From the NCBI RefSeq assembly GCF_028476545.1, contig NW_026731624.1, positions 201,501-265,500 on the forward strand: a stretch of 64,000 nucleotides of DNA. The letters are read 5' to 3'. The position numbers and the translations under genes are program-made. A model generated the notes under the pieces. That model worked only from the letters and a program-made list of their open reading frames with translations. It had not been told where the DNA came from and did not search any database. This document shows, one piece after another, positions 41,101 through 56,100 of this stretch. This DNA is from Physella acuta (lineage: Eukaryota > Mollusca > Gastropoda > Physidae). How positions within the stretch are numbered: position 1 is the stretch's first letter; every line of letters starts with the position of its first letter.

Positions 41101-44100
41101 TAAAAGGCCCTATACTATGGGAACAAATATAAATAGCAAAAAACAGAATTGATTACTTTCAACTGTCTCTTTTCCATTTAAGAACTTTTTATGGTGTCCA
41201 ACAACAAAGACAAGCTGGAAAGTATTTTCTTCAGTATCCTATTAGAATATACATCTTATATCAGTTTGTTTAATATAGGCAATTTTTTCAATTTGACTAA
41301 CTGAATAAATTGTTTTACACACTGAAATTATATTTTAAAGCCAAAGTACAGCACATCCCTAAAAGCTGTATTGATTGTAAAGTGTATGAATTTATTGTCT
41401 ACACATGGATGCGGATTTTAAACCTGATAATTAAAGCTAAAAATCAAGAGCAGTCAATCCTTCATCAACTGACAAAATAAATTATAAAAGCTTCAGCCAT
41501 ACAAGAAAAATGAATTCGTTGACTTACATTATTTGACTGTGAAAGAAAGTGAACAGCGTCCCAAGTTACTAGGAGAATTGTGTTGGCTACAAATCCATCA
41601 AGTTTATAATACTGGGCTATGTCTCGCTCTGCTCTTGTTGTGATATCATACTGCATTGGGCTACTGTAATCATTGACATTGTCAAATGTGGATGAGTCAC
41701 ATGTTTCATATAGATGGTAAAACACAGAACCTTTCCTAGGATCCATCTGGGCCCAGTATGGAGCGATTATGTTATACTTCAACCCAGAGGCTGCACTGAT
41801 GCTTGGACTGCTCACAATTGGACGTTCTCCAAATCGTATGACACCATTTGAATACACCTAAAAATGGTTGCCAAAACATTCATTTATAAGCATTAAGCAT
41901 TATTATATTTAAAATTTGATCAATACTATTAATAACAAAAGTTAATTGTTTTAAATGGTTTATCAGCCCTAAACAAAAGTTGTGATGCTTAGTAGTTTAA
42001 ATAACATAACTTACAAAAGCAACTTTTTCCAGCTGTTGTTTATTTCCAATGGGTACACCAGTGCTAAAGTAAATTGGTTTACTGATCAAAGTTCCATTGA
42101 GTATAAAGTCATTGCTTGTATTATAGTTCATAACAATGTCTGCAGCAGCTTCTCCATATGGGTACAATGGAACTAAACATGTCAAAAAAATGTTAAAGTT
42201 TTTTAAACATTTAAGAATAATTTGTATTTAAGGAAATTTTCTTTAGGGTCTGTTATTTCCATCTTTTTTTTTCAAATATTTTCTAATATTGTATTATTTA
42301 CCATTTCCTTGTACAAAAAATATGGGAAACAATTCTCAAACAAACTTGGATCATACAAATCATTGTACAATGTAATGCTTACAAACATACCAACACAGAT
42401 TAGATTCTCAGCCCTGTCCAGTGTAAGCCCATCTGGACATGCACAGTTTTCTATACCAGAGCTTGTAACATAGCAGGCATGAGAGCAATTCTTTATAACA
42501 CAATTGGAATATGCTGAAAAGTTTGACATTAAAATTGTTTGAGTTTTGTAAACAAACTTGAGTGAACTATAAATTAAAACATAAACATCAAAATGTATGT
42601 TATTTTAAGTTAAAAAAAAGCATTCTGATACAACAATTAGTAAAAACAAAAACCACCACAAAAGCTAGTCATGGTGCTTGTGATAATTTAATAAATATTT
42701 GTAATCTGAAAAAGTAAAAATAACCGACAATGTTTTAGCTGGTGATGTTTTAACATGGATTTGGACATACCTTCACATTGGCCAAAACTGTTTTCTTTAT
42801 ATCCACTTTGGCAAACACATTGATATCCACCAGGCTCATTGATACAATCAGTATTTTCTGGGCAGATATTTGTCTCTGCAGCAGTCTCGCATTCATCAAT
42901 ATCTTCTGAGCAATCGTATCCCATAAAGCCAGGCTTACAAACACAAACGCCATTAGTGTTATCACAGAAAACTGTGTTGTTCTTATCACATGTACAGCTG
43001 ATGGAGCAAGTTTCCCCGTATGTAAAGTCAGGGCAGGCTGGTAAATAGTGAAACATAATTTCTCAGTTACACCATTGTGAAACTGAGATAAAAGCAAAGG
43101 TTTTTATTAAACTGAGGAATAGAAAATCTAGTAGTCAGAAGGGGGCCGAAATTTTTTGTTGTATTATAAATAAAAGTTTTAATTTAATAATTTTGTTATC
43201 TTTCCTGTTGTTGTTTATTGTAATTATTATTTCAGGATATTGCTATTTTATTATTCAAAACAGCTTAGCATAAGAAATGAAAGTTTACAGTTCATCATGT
43301 TGAAGAAATAAGCAAGCCATATATAGCTGTTAATGCAGAGTTTATTTAAATATGATGTTCCAAGTGTTAGTGCATGTCTCATACAAATATATAAGTCTAA
43401 TTATAAAATTTGAGTTCAAGATATGTGTACCACATACCTTCAAACTGCTAATGAAAATAAACAAATTAAAAAATAGTAATTTTAAAATATACTAACTGAA
43501 AAACATATTTTAAAAGTGATTGTTTAAAGAAATGTTAAAGTATTAAATATCCTAAATATTTATAAAATATTTGTAACTCACCATGAATTATGTATGTTCC
43601 ATAAAATCCACTTCTTGTAATGCTAGAATCTGTAAGAAACTCAAGCTTCAATGTATTTACTGTTGATCTAATTAGACCAGGTATTCTTGCCCCACAATAG
43701 GTCCCAAAAAGAATGTCACCATTGTAGACTGATAGAGAGTCATAAGCACATTTTGAATAACCCTCTAGGGAGAAGTTGGAAAAGCTGGAAAAAAAATATT
43801 TTTTATAAAGATAGTGTCTGAAAATTACACTGCAAAATCAGGAAAACAATCTAGAGACCCTGGCGTCTTTGACATGAATAAAGTCATAAACTTGATTGTT
43901 ATTCTACTCTAAACCAAAAAATATGAAAATATTTACCGGATTGAAATGACATTCCCTGGAGTGGCTATGATGGTCCAAGAACATCTAAGATCATTATCAT
44001 ACAATAATGGGAACCTTGGACTACTAATTACTCCTGTAGTGTTTGTAAGAGTCTTGTTACAACCTACCGGGTTGAATTAAAATGTCATTGTAATTTGAGC

Positions 44101-47100
44101 TTGTCAGACAAGTAACATAATTTTTTTTTTAAATATTGGATTAAATTATTAAACCAGGTGTTACTGAACAGCTGTCACTAGCATAAATCACACTAAATAT
44201 GATAAGCCCAAGGCTAAAGAAACTATCCTAACTACTAATAGTAAATGTGTTTTAAGATTTATAGCTAAGTTTTTGTTTAAATAATTAACAAATCCTAGCG
44301 TAAAACAAAACTGTTGACACTTAAATAAAAACAAACCTTCAGAAATACAATATCCACTGGGACTCTTCACATATCCTGAGATACACTGACACATGTAGCT
44401 TCCAATGGTGTTGATACAGATGGAATTAGCACCACAGTATACTTGACTACATTCATTGACATCCATAGAACAGTCATAAGATCCCCAACCAGGTAAACAA
44501 TAGCAGGATCCATAAGAACACCTGACAGTGTTGTTGGCTACACAACTGCATTGGTACTGGCATTGGGAGCCATATGTCATGTTGGGACACCCTAGGAAAA
44601 AAGTAAATTTTAACATTCCTTTGATAGAATCAACCATTGTTCCATTAGTAAACATGAAATTAACTATAATTGTCTTATTTTTAATTTAAACATTTAAATT
44701 TATAAAATCTCTGCCTTTTATTGTGTAATTACTATTGTTTGCATTTAAATAACGGTACTTATCAAGAAAAAAACATTTACTAATTCATGTTATCCATACA
44801 ATAGCACATAAAATTACCAACCAAACCCCTCCCCCCCCCCCCCACCACCCCGCCAGACACACATACACAAGCACTCAACAGCTTATTTAACCAAAATTGT
44901 ATTTTAAAAGATATTTTTTTTTAGATAAGACAAATTTTAGTATTGCAAAAATAAATGTGATTATTGCTAACTGTTAATGCATGATTGTGGATTAAAATAT
45001 TCAATTAAATAATAGATACACTTATTGAAAATTGAAAACAAGCTTTTGCATATTTCCTAAATGAAGAAAATAAAATTATTTCCTTAAAAAAGCAAGGCCT
45101 GGTCTATGGTGTGCTTAAAAGTAAGCATATTTGTAAACCTACTATGATTATAATATAATATTTTATTTACAGAGTAATATACTTTAATAAATTAAAGCTT
45201 TTATAAATTTCAATATTCTCTGTACAAAGTGAAAATGTTTAAAAGAGATTATTACACCTGAGCTCAATTCATTACAATTTTAGTAATGAGAAATAGATAT
45301 TCAAAATGAACATGAAAAAGTTAATGTTACCTACCTTCACAGTAATTTTCTTGAGCTCTGTACCTTCCATTATAACAGATGCATTGATAACTGTTATTTC
45401 TATACCCACAGTAAGAGTCAGCAGGGCATAGTGAGCTATTGTAATAGCAGTTTTTAGAATCAATGGAACAATCTGATCCTGTCCAGCCAGCTTTACACAC
45501 ACAGTCAAAGGTTGTCATATTGCAGAAATCTGTGTTATTTTTGTTGCAACCACATACCTCTGGACAGTTTTCTTTATTAATACAATCTAAAAAAATATAT
45601 ATTGTTATTTTGAAAATAGAGTTTTATAATCAGAAACACAGAATGTATTGAAATTCCTCTCTGGATGACTTAATTTTGGAGCATATAAAATGAGAGTAAT
45701 TTAATTACACTAATTAATCTTAGCAGTTGGTTTTTAACAACCAGAAAAAACATTCCTGTTTTAATAATCAACAGCACTAACAGTATGAGCTGTGAAAGAG
45801 TAATTGCTTTCAGTGGCGTAGCAAGGGGGGGGGGGGGGGGGGGCGGGGGTGCGGACCACACCGGGTGACACCATTTAGGGGGGGGGGGGGGACACCAAGG
45901 CAAAACAAATAGCAAAATATATAGAAAAAAATGATAATTCCACTTAATTATGTGATTAATTTGAGTCTTAAATAGTCTTTTAAGAGCAAATTTGACAAAT
46001 CCCCACAAGGGTGGAGGGGGGTGAAAATTGAAAGTTTGAGGGGGGTGCAAATAGAAAATTGAAAGGTTGATCCAGAGAGCGCTCTAATTGAAAGTTTGTC
46101 CCCGAGCGCTGGGAAGGGTCGCTACGCCTCTGGGAGGGTGACACCATTAATTGCTGCATCGGGTGACACCCGACCTTGTTTCGCCACTGATTGCTTTAAT
46201 ACCAAAATATCAAAAACTAAGAGAAAGTTAAAACTTGTTTGTTTACTGAATATTTAAAATTGATCAAATTCAAATAGAAAAAATGACTGTTTATAGAAAA
46301 TATTGAAGAAATTACATTACCATATGACTGATAAGAAGAATATAAATAACTCCAATATGTAGGCACATTGAGATGGTATACAATGAACATTGTATTTGAT
46401 GTAGATACAATATATCTTGGTGCATTTGTGCAATAATGTCCTAAAAGTGGAGCATTTGTGCTGTTGCCATCATAAACTTCAAAATAATTATCTGGACAGT
46501 ATGTATAGTACAAATTTGGGCTGAAAAGTGTAAAATTAATGTCTAGTTAAAATGTTTTCTATATATTAAAAATGACTTGATCATTAATTGCACTTAAAAT
46601 TTAAATGTTTTCATTCTTTTCTACTACAAGAAAAGCCATATTGTACAAATTTATAATAGATAATTAAATTATAGAACTGGTAGTTTTAAAAACAAATTCA
46701 ATTAAAATGTTTTAAAGCTCTATAAAACATGAAAATTACCGCAATGCTATGATAGAGCTTTGATTGGCTATAATTGTCCATGAACATGAATGATTAAATC
46801 CTAGAAATGCAGAACTATAAAAAAAACCTAAAGAATCTGTCAAGGTGTGTACACATCCTGGGGAAAAAATGTTTACAATGTCAATGGCACTTAGAAGAGA
46901 ATAAACTGTGTTAATTTGAAATGTGAGTAGAGCAACTTGGTAAAAAATAAGCCTTTGTTTATGTTAACTCCATAAATGAACCATATCTTACTATTCCAGT
47001 TCTAATTATAGAGTTTAATAGGAAAAGTCTTTCTAAAATTCAAGAAGTTACAAATATGCTAAAGGAATACTCCAATACAATTTTTTTTCTTAATTCGACA

Positions 47101-50100
47101 AGTGTAATGATGCATAGTATTGATGAAATTTTAGAAGTCAGAGAAATTTTGTATTATTTTAGTTACAAAATTTCAGAAGCAGATTGAGTGATAAATCTTA
47201 TAAAAAACAACTTCATTAACTCTTAAATAAAAGTGGAAACAGTGTGTGCTGGATTATGTCCTTTTTAAATATATTATAAACCCTTCAATAGAGATTAAAG
47301 TTTCTAATAACACAAAACTATCTAACCTGAGAATATGGAATATTAATGCTATTAATTTGATTTCAAATTAATTACATTTAACTAGTAAGATACAAATAGA
47401 TAGACAGGATTATAGAATTATTTTGCTTTAGTTTTCTTTTTAAAATGAAAGCTAATATTCTAAAATAAATATTTATAAAACTGCAAATATTGAGTTGATA
47501 GATCTATTTAAATATTTTTAAATTACACTTTTACCTTCCCAAATACAAATGCCATTGACTCCCAATTTAAATCCCTGCTGACAAACACATTTGTAGCTTC
47601 CAGGTGTGTTAACACAGTATCCATAATCTCCACAAACTATAAAATATGTGTAACACTCATTGATATCCACTGAACAGTTCTCAGACTGCCAACCAGGCAA
47701 ACATGTACAGTTTCCTGTCTTGTCACATGATGAGGTACCAACAGGGTCACAGTCACAACTCAAGCTGCAGTTCTTGCCATAGGTTAAGTTGCTGCAATCT
47801 GAAATTATAAAAACAATAAATCTCAGATATCATTTCATTCTTAAACTTGGTCTTAAGATCAGTGTTTTACAGTTTATGTGTAATAGAATGCTCGTACCAT
47901 AATGAAATCAAAGAAGTGATTTAGATTAATGATGAATATAATGATGACAATTTAATTAATGCAGAAATTATTTTTTCATCACACTAACCCCGACACATGT
48001 CCCCATCTAGAATGGTTCCAGTAGGACAGTAACATTTCTCAACAGCTGTTTGATTAGCAAGAGTAACTCTGGTACACACATGGGAACAGTTTCTCTCAGT
48101 ACACTGGGAATCAGCTGTTAATGTATCATGTTGAAAATTCTATTATTGTTTAGCAATATTTGTAAATACAACAAAAATTTAATGATGTCAAAGCAGTGCT
48201 TTTTTGTCAGATTCGGCATACCAGCACCTTTTTCAATGTGGGGAAAGAATTATTACTTTTCTTGTATTTTAATGTTTATTATTAATTTATTATAATATTA
48301 ATTTGTTAATTATTAATTTAGTATATTTGGAGTTGTGATTCTGCTTGCATGGATGTGCGAACTGGTAGTTGAAAGTTAGGCAATCTATTACTGAGTACCT
48401 AAACCTTTTTTTATGAAAAAAGCACTGTGTCAAAGTACTCTAAATACAGTTTAGTATCAAACTACACATTATTTTACAGTCTGCTCTGTCTTGCCCAGAG
48501 AAAATTTGGCTTTGTACCCAAAGCTCACATGGTAGAAAAAAAATATGTAGTATATTTTTACATTCTAGTATACAGAGTGTAGAGAAAGTATTGTAAACAA
48601 ATATTTTAACAGTCATCACAGTTTTATACCTCCCTACTTAACCATTTAGGGAAAATAAATGATGCATTGTAATCATGCAAAAAATTTAAACAAATTTTGA
48701 AATTTTTACATCCTTCCAAGATAGGAAAACCTGGTTTTGCAATTTTGTCTGTTTGTCTGTCTGTAAACTCAATATCTTTCATATATTTCATCAAATTTGT
48801 GGTTCGGTATCAACTTTTGAGCAATTTCCAGTAATGGTAAGTGGTACATACTCTACTTCCGGTTTCATAAAAACCAGTAATAAGAGCGCCATTTAAGTTA
48901 AGTAAAAAGAAATTTCCTATATATTATATATGCATTAAATTGATGTGCAATATTTATTAACTTTATCAATGATTTTCAGTAAACAGATGTGGTATTTTAC
49001 TCTATTTTCATTTGAACACTAACTTGAGTATAGTTTCTATTAGGTAGAAGAAATTTCATTTATAAGTATAGGATCTTATACTTAAATTATTTAAAATTTT
49101 TGAGTAATCGCCAATAACCTGAACTGGTAATTTATTCTAGCTCTGGTTTTTAAAATAGGGGGTAACATAAAAGCCATTTCTTTTTGGTGAACAAAATGTC
49201 ATACATAATTTTAGATAGGTAGAAAATCTCATTATCTTAAATCTGTCACATTTTGAGTACTACTTTATGATAAAAATATTACTTCTACTTGACCAATTTT
49301 TTTCAATGAACCCTGACATAAAATGTGACGTAACTAGATGTTTAATTAACTTTTTAAAATAATCAATGTTTCTTTTATAAATTAAACATTTTACACGCTA
49401 TTATACACATATTGTATGTGTTTATTCACTGCACAATTGTTTTTAAGTATCTAAAATGTAAAAAAGTAAAACATTTCTGTATCCAATAAGAATACATGAA
49501 AAAGTTTAGGGGAGATCACTCACACTTTATTTTATTTTTTCAGAAATTAAGTGATGAATTGTAGAAAATTATTGGAGTGGAGTTCAATAGGGATGCACAA
49601 ATATTGGATGCTAATATTTTGATTTAACTGTGGTAAATATTATATTCAATTCATTTATGTTATAAATCTTTAGACCTAGATTTCAATAAGTCAAAGTCAT
49701 TAAATTATGTAAACTGACCATCAGATTCTTCTAAATGTCATTAAACTTTTAATTTTTATAAAATTTCTGCCTGTTAAATCCCAATCAATGAGCCTCAGCT
49801 GACAAGACCAAGACAGATAAGCATGAAAAATCATTTTTTAAATACACACAAAACACTGAAAGAAATTGTCAATTTTTGTAAATTAAAAATTGAGATAAAG
49901 TTTGACAATTCCTCTTGCAAACAAATTCAAATTTATGTGGAGGGAAATGTAAAGGGAATCCAAAATGGAAATGTATGGAAATGTAAAGGGAATCTAAAAT
50001 GGAAAAGTATACAACTAGGCATAAGAGAGGAGAAATGTAAAATGGATGTTTGGATTAAAATGACTTCTACATAAATAAAAACTTTATCTCATTGTACAAA

Positions 50101-53100
50101 AAGCATCAACATCTTTAAATAAATAGGTGAATTTAAAAGATAGGTTATAAATGTACTGACCCGGATTTGTACAGGTTCCATTTGCAGTTTTTTGCAGCCC
50201 TTCATTACAAATACAGTCAAAGCCTCCATTAAAATTGTGACAGTCTGAATAGTCAGGGCAGACAAATGGTTGTAGCAGACATTCATTTACATCTACAGAG
50301 CAGTGCTGTGATGTCCACCCATCTTTACAAACACACATCCCATCACTTTTATAACAAAACTGGGTGTTGTTTTGTATACAAGGACAATGGCTAGAACAGT
50401 TTTCTCCAAATGTAAATGGCTGACATGCTGAAATTCAAAGTTTTTCAAATATAGGTTAAATAAATAGATTTTAAATATAATTTGATATCTTTAAAACCAT
50501 TTTTATTTTAGATGTAATGGGAAAAAAATGGAAACTTTAAATCAAAATGTTAAAAATTGAAAACTTTACCATAAGAAGTGTAGTTGGCAATAAAGCCTTT
50601 TCTGGTTATAATGTTATCAGATCTAAATGTAAGATGTAGTGTATTGGCAGTTGATATGATCTTAGGCAGAACACTATTACAATATTTTGCAATATATCTT
50701 GCAGATGAGCTATTTCCATCAAATGCTTCAAAGTAATCATATGGACATCCCTCAATTAAGAATTCAAGAAACCTATAATATATGATTTTTCTTATTAATA
50801 GCAAATATAATAAAAGAAAAGTAAATTATAAAAATTTTAAGCAACAGCAATTTTTCTTAATGTTTGTTTATGTCAGCTTTTTTACAATTATTAGTGAATA
50901 AAGAGTAATTATTGCTAATGTAATAAACTAAAACTTATACTTTGAATTTGTGTAGTTTAAAAGTTGAATTAAAATAGTAAGCAATGCAATTTCAACATTC
51001 TGAGAAAATTATTAAAAATCTTTAATTGTTTATCAGATTTTATAATACTAAATAGTTTTCCAAATATAGAGTCTCTAAATATTATTAAAGCAAGTTGCTA
51101 AATTATCAATACCTTAATGAAACAGAATATCCTTCAGTTACAGTTATTGTCCAAGAGCAATTCAAATTGTTGAAGTAATTGGCTGGATAGTTAGGGCTCA
51201 TGATTGTACCAGAATTACCAGTCATTTCAAAAGAACAGGCTAAAAAGTAAATATTTTATTTAAGAAATGATCGAACTCGTCCCCGCTTGTTGCCGCGGGA
51301 ATAGAAGAAAGTCCGACAAAATATATAAGAAGGGTTTAATCTATGCATTACCAATCCTATATTCTTAGACGCATGACCTTGTTTTCTAAAGGTGAGTTAT
51401 TTAAATGTAAACAATGCCTGCGCTTGGATCATAAATATTGGGACATGGGTTTACCTACACTACCGCATGAAAACCGCACATATACCAGGGAAGTAGAGGG
51501 GCGCTCTCAGGAGTCCCCCCCCCCCCCAATTACACTACCACATAGTCACCACGTACGGCCCCTGGCTCCTTAAAACCAACAGGCGCCATTGTGCCAAATA
51601 GCATCCTGTTAACAATGATGCAGATTGCATCATTCGCTAAAGTGACACAAATGAACAGGATTTTTTTCTTTAACACGTAAAATTATTATTTGACGTGTTT
51701 TAAACATCAGTGTGACTGATGCAATATGTTAGTGTTACTAATGGTCTATTATTAGATGCTAGATCTCAATTTCTGATTGGATTGTCTAAAAATAGATGCT
51801 AATTGCAACATTCGCATAGTGACGAAACTGTTTGGATTATTTTACGGACACAAAGAGAAATCCCAATTAATAATCTAACCTAAGTTAATTTTTCTTATTA
51901 TTAAAATAAAACATATTACATGGCCCTCAGCGGACCATGTGAGCCTTTGGGGGCTGAAACTGAAATTTTTGTTTGCAGCCAAATTGCACCCTACCAGGGT
52001 GCCAGTGGACACGCATGATTTAATTTAATGAGCGTTTGTATCGCCCCATCCTATCCATTTGTCTATCACAATGTTTAGACCAGTGGTTCCCAACCTTTTT
52101 CGAGTGGAGACCCCCTTTAATAAAACTTAAGTGACCCGCGACCCCCATATAATTAACAAGTCGAAATTAGTAAAGAAAATAATAAGCACTAAATTAGTAT
52201 TTACTAGTAGACTTTCAATATGAATTATTCTTGATAACTGTTTTAATACGATGAGCAAAATTACATCCTATTAACAAGCATTAACTAGCATTAACAATTA
52301 AATTTTGCAAATTTAAGAATTCATCTTGTTATTCATCGGCAATGCTGGTAACATCAAGGAAAGCAGAGATTGGGTAACGAATCAATGCAGATTCTTCTTC
52401 TTTCAGCTCGGGGAAAATAACGCCGCAGTTCGTTGTCAAGAGATTCAAGATGCACAGAATCCTTTAAAAATTGATCTATCACACCACACTGCAGAGTTTC
52501 TCAAACATGGCAGTATTTCAAATATTTATTTTTCCTCGCCAATTTTGTAGCTTTGATAAAAATGCCAAGAGATTATCATGAAAAGAGATAATATTCGTTC
52601 CTTTATCAGGTTAAACTTATGTTGATGTTTGAATATATCTGCTAGGTATGATACTCTCTCCAACCACACCATGTCGTTAAAGTATATCAAAAGGTCTTGT
52701 TTCCTTGCACTTCCAAGAACATCTTGATTTCATCTTTCAATTCAAAAACACGATGGACATTTCCTATTGACAGCCAGCGTACTGAAACATGACGCACCAT
52801 CCGTACAAGCCCCACAGCCGCTTTCCCATTTTAATCCTCCAGTTTCAAAAAACGTATTTATTTTCTCCAGGATATCTTCACAAAACATCAACTCTTATTT
52901 GCTAACATCTGAATGAATATATTTAACAAAGACAAGCAACGGCGAACCAACACGAACTCACGTCTGTCGATTCGTCAACTTGAAAATCAAACAATGGGTG
53001 AAAGCTTGATTTCATTCTAAATTTGTCTTTTAACATAAGCCGCTGCATAGTATTATTAGACAGAGATATTTGTTGCATCTTTACTGCACTGGAATCCCCA

Positions 53101-56100
53101 AGAATTAATTTTACCATCTTCAGCATACATGGTTTGATGAGATTTTCTCCTTTGTGTGAGAGGTTTTTTGCTGTGCAATTTCTAATACTACTTCATATGA
53201 TGATTGCACTAATGCTGTGTTTTCTTGGTGAAAACGTTCTGTTCGATCAAATCTCTGACGTTTGCAACTAGCTTCATGCCGACGAAAGAACTACATATCT
53301 TTTTGGTGTGTTCCGAATGACTCGTCTCAAATTGACGTTTGGAAGTTTTCATAGACTCCTGACTAAGAACACCTTTGCACAGTACAAATTGTTTATTCTC
53401 TATTCCATTTCCAGTGATGTTAGTAATTCATTGCTAGAGTTTAGTCTACCAGTTGGCGACCCCCCAGAAAGCCCTTCGCGACCCCCATGGGGAACCGATG
53501 GTTTAGACCTAACGTAGTCGCCATAGCGCTCACAAGAATGAACAGGGCGCCAAATCGCATCCTGCCGATGGGCCGCCCATGCAAAATTAAATTCACCCTC
53601 CCACCACCACCCAGCCACCCCCTCTCCCACTTCAGAAACCTTCTTGGGAGTATTCATCAACTCCCTAAAAATTTATGGCACCTGGATAAACTGTGTCGAA
53701 CGGCAATCGTCTTTTATTTTTATATACCGTATACAGAGAAAAATCGCACCCTCCCGTGGCGCCGCCCTTGAGAAATAAAACAAAAACATTTTGCAGAGCC
53801 CTTCCAGGTAGTGTTCTAATCCACTCCCAAAAGCCTCATGCCTATCTGATGAATGGTGTCATACCAAAATCAACTTTTATTTTTATATACAGTACATAGA
53901 AAAAAATTGCACCCTCTCGTGGCGCCGCCCTTGCGAAATTAGAATTGTTTTTTTTACAAAACCCTTCCTTAGAGTGTTCGAATGAACTCACCAAAGTTTG
54001 ATGTCGATCGGATGAAAAGCGAGAAACCGAGATCGACTTTTATTTTTATATACAGCATATAGAGAAAAAACAAATTGCGCCCTGCCGGGGTGCTACCCCT
54101 GCATATTTGAAATTTTTTTCCACAGAAATCTTTCCAGGAATATTCTCAACAACTTCCCAAAATTTCACGGCAATGTGATAAGAGGTGTGGTAATGCATAA
54201 AAGACACACAGACACACACACATACATTGCTTTCTGTATATATATATATATATATATAGAGTGATTATATTAATGATAATTCACAATAGAAAATTTAAAT
54301 ATTTATCTTCAACAACAGGCTTTTTGCTCAACAGTAAGAAATGTTAACTTTATTTTTAATATAATTTTGTAATTGTTTTTACCATAAGTACAAGATCCAC
54401 TGGGGCCCTTTACATATCCTGAGATACACTGACACATGTAGCTCCCAATAGTGTTGGTACAAATGGAATTGGCACCACAATATACTTGGTTGCATTCATT
54501 GACATCCATAGAACAGTCATAAGATCCCCAACCAGGCAAACATGAGCAGGACCCACTATAACAGCTGGCAGTGTTGTTGGCTACACAACTGCATTGGTAC
54601 TGGCATTGGGGGCCATATGTCATGTTGGGACAAACTAGATCAAAAATTAATGATAGAGTACATGTATGTTAATATGAAATTATAATTACTATATCTTTAT
54701 CAAAAATAGTAGCAACAATATGTATTCCAGGCAGAGATTTCAATACTAAAGTTTTTCTACTACTTACTATCACAAGCACCTTCCTCAGTTCTGATAAATC
54801 CATCATAACAAATACAACCATATTGGCCATTGCTATATCCACAATAGGAGTTAGCAGGACATATAGAGCTATTGTAGTAACAGCTGTTTACATCTGTAGT
54901 ACAATATTCTCCTGCCCAGCCTTCCTTACACACACAAACACCAGTTGTTATGTTACAGAAGGCTGTGTTGTTTACTTGACAACCACAGACCTCAGGACAG
55001 TTCTCTTGCCTGCCTAAATTAAAATATTTAAATGTAAGATCATTACTGGTAATACAAAGTCCAAACGTTGCCAAGGAACATTTTTAATGAACATTAATCA
55101 ACATTATAATGAAAACTAAAATTACACACCAGATATGAATACTTTTTTCACAAGGGGTCATCCATAAATGATGTCATGCTTTTTTTGATGATTTTTACCT
55201 CCCCCCCCCCCCCCCTTTGATCCATCACACATCGTCACAAAAATCCAGACCCCCCCTAAAATGACGTCACACCTCAACCTACAACACCCTTCAAAATTGC
55301 AGTTGAATTTTTCTTTAATCATCGATATTTTTCCAAAATCTTGTCTGAACTCTGTCAAAATAGAGTATTTTAATCAATTCCCATTGCAATTTATTAAATC
55401 AGTTTTCTAAAACGCGAAATAACGTCTAAAATTTGTTTTCTAACATTGCTTTTTTATAATGCAAAAGTGTGACGTCGCACCATCTGAAACCCCCCCCCCC
55501 TTCCCTCGTCACACATCGTCACAAAATTACGGACCCCCCCCCTTCCCCCACGTGAGTTTGACATCATTTATGGACGACCCCCCAATCACAGTATGGAGTT
55601 TTAGATGTAAATGATTGGGAAGTAATGATCAATATTTTAAGTATTTGCTTTCATATTAAAGTCAAACCTACTTACCACAAGTTTTATACTCAGCAAAGAA
55701 GTACATCCAATATGAAATTGATGAATAGGACATAGTGATGTACATTGAGTTTGATGAGGATGCAATAATTCTTGGTAAGTCTCTACAGTAGTGTCCTAAA
55801 AGTGGAGCACTTGAGCTGTTGCCATCATAAACTTCAAAATATTGTGTTGGACAATCTCCATAAAACTGAGTCCTGTAGTGCAATGTTATCAACTTTTGGT
55901 TTAAATTTTATATATAAAGGTATGTTTAAAATAATTGAAATCTATTAAGTTAGGTTTTTTTTTTAATTTTGAACATAATGCAAATTAAATAACTCTGTCA
56001 GTTGGTATAATATTTTGTGTGTAGAATTCTACTTGATATATAATGATGTTTCCAAAATTTAGTGCAGTCAAATTAATTTTGAATCTATACCTGAGAAAGA

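Larger units (their letters stand above)
51270..54260. mobile_element. Composite repeat block in an intron
   Basis: The GC-richer block between exons 51,113-51,239 and 54,383-54,634 consists of an older repeat split by a hAT insertion (52,081-53,500). The old repeat contains recurrent AAATTGCACCCT(C/A)CC and GTGGCGCCGCCCTTG-like motifs (near 51,980, 53,740, 53,920 and 54,070). It ends with an ACACACAGACACACACACAT stretch and a TA run (54,235-54,258). Its class is not clear. Confidence 0.6.

Noticed and set aside
53400-53771. Overlapping open frames on both strands at the hAT right end
   Set aside because: They cross the transposon boundary and target duplication, so they cannot be a conserved gene.
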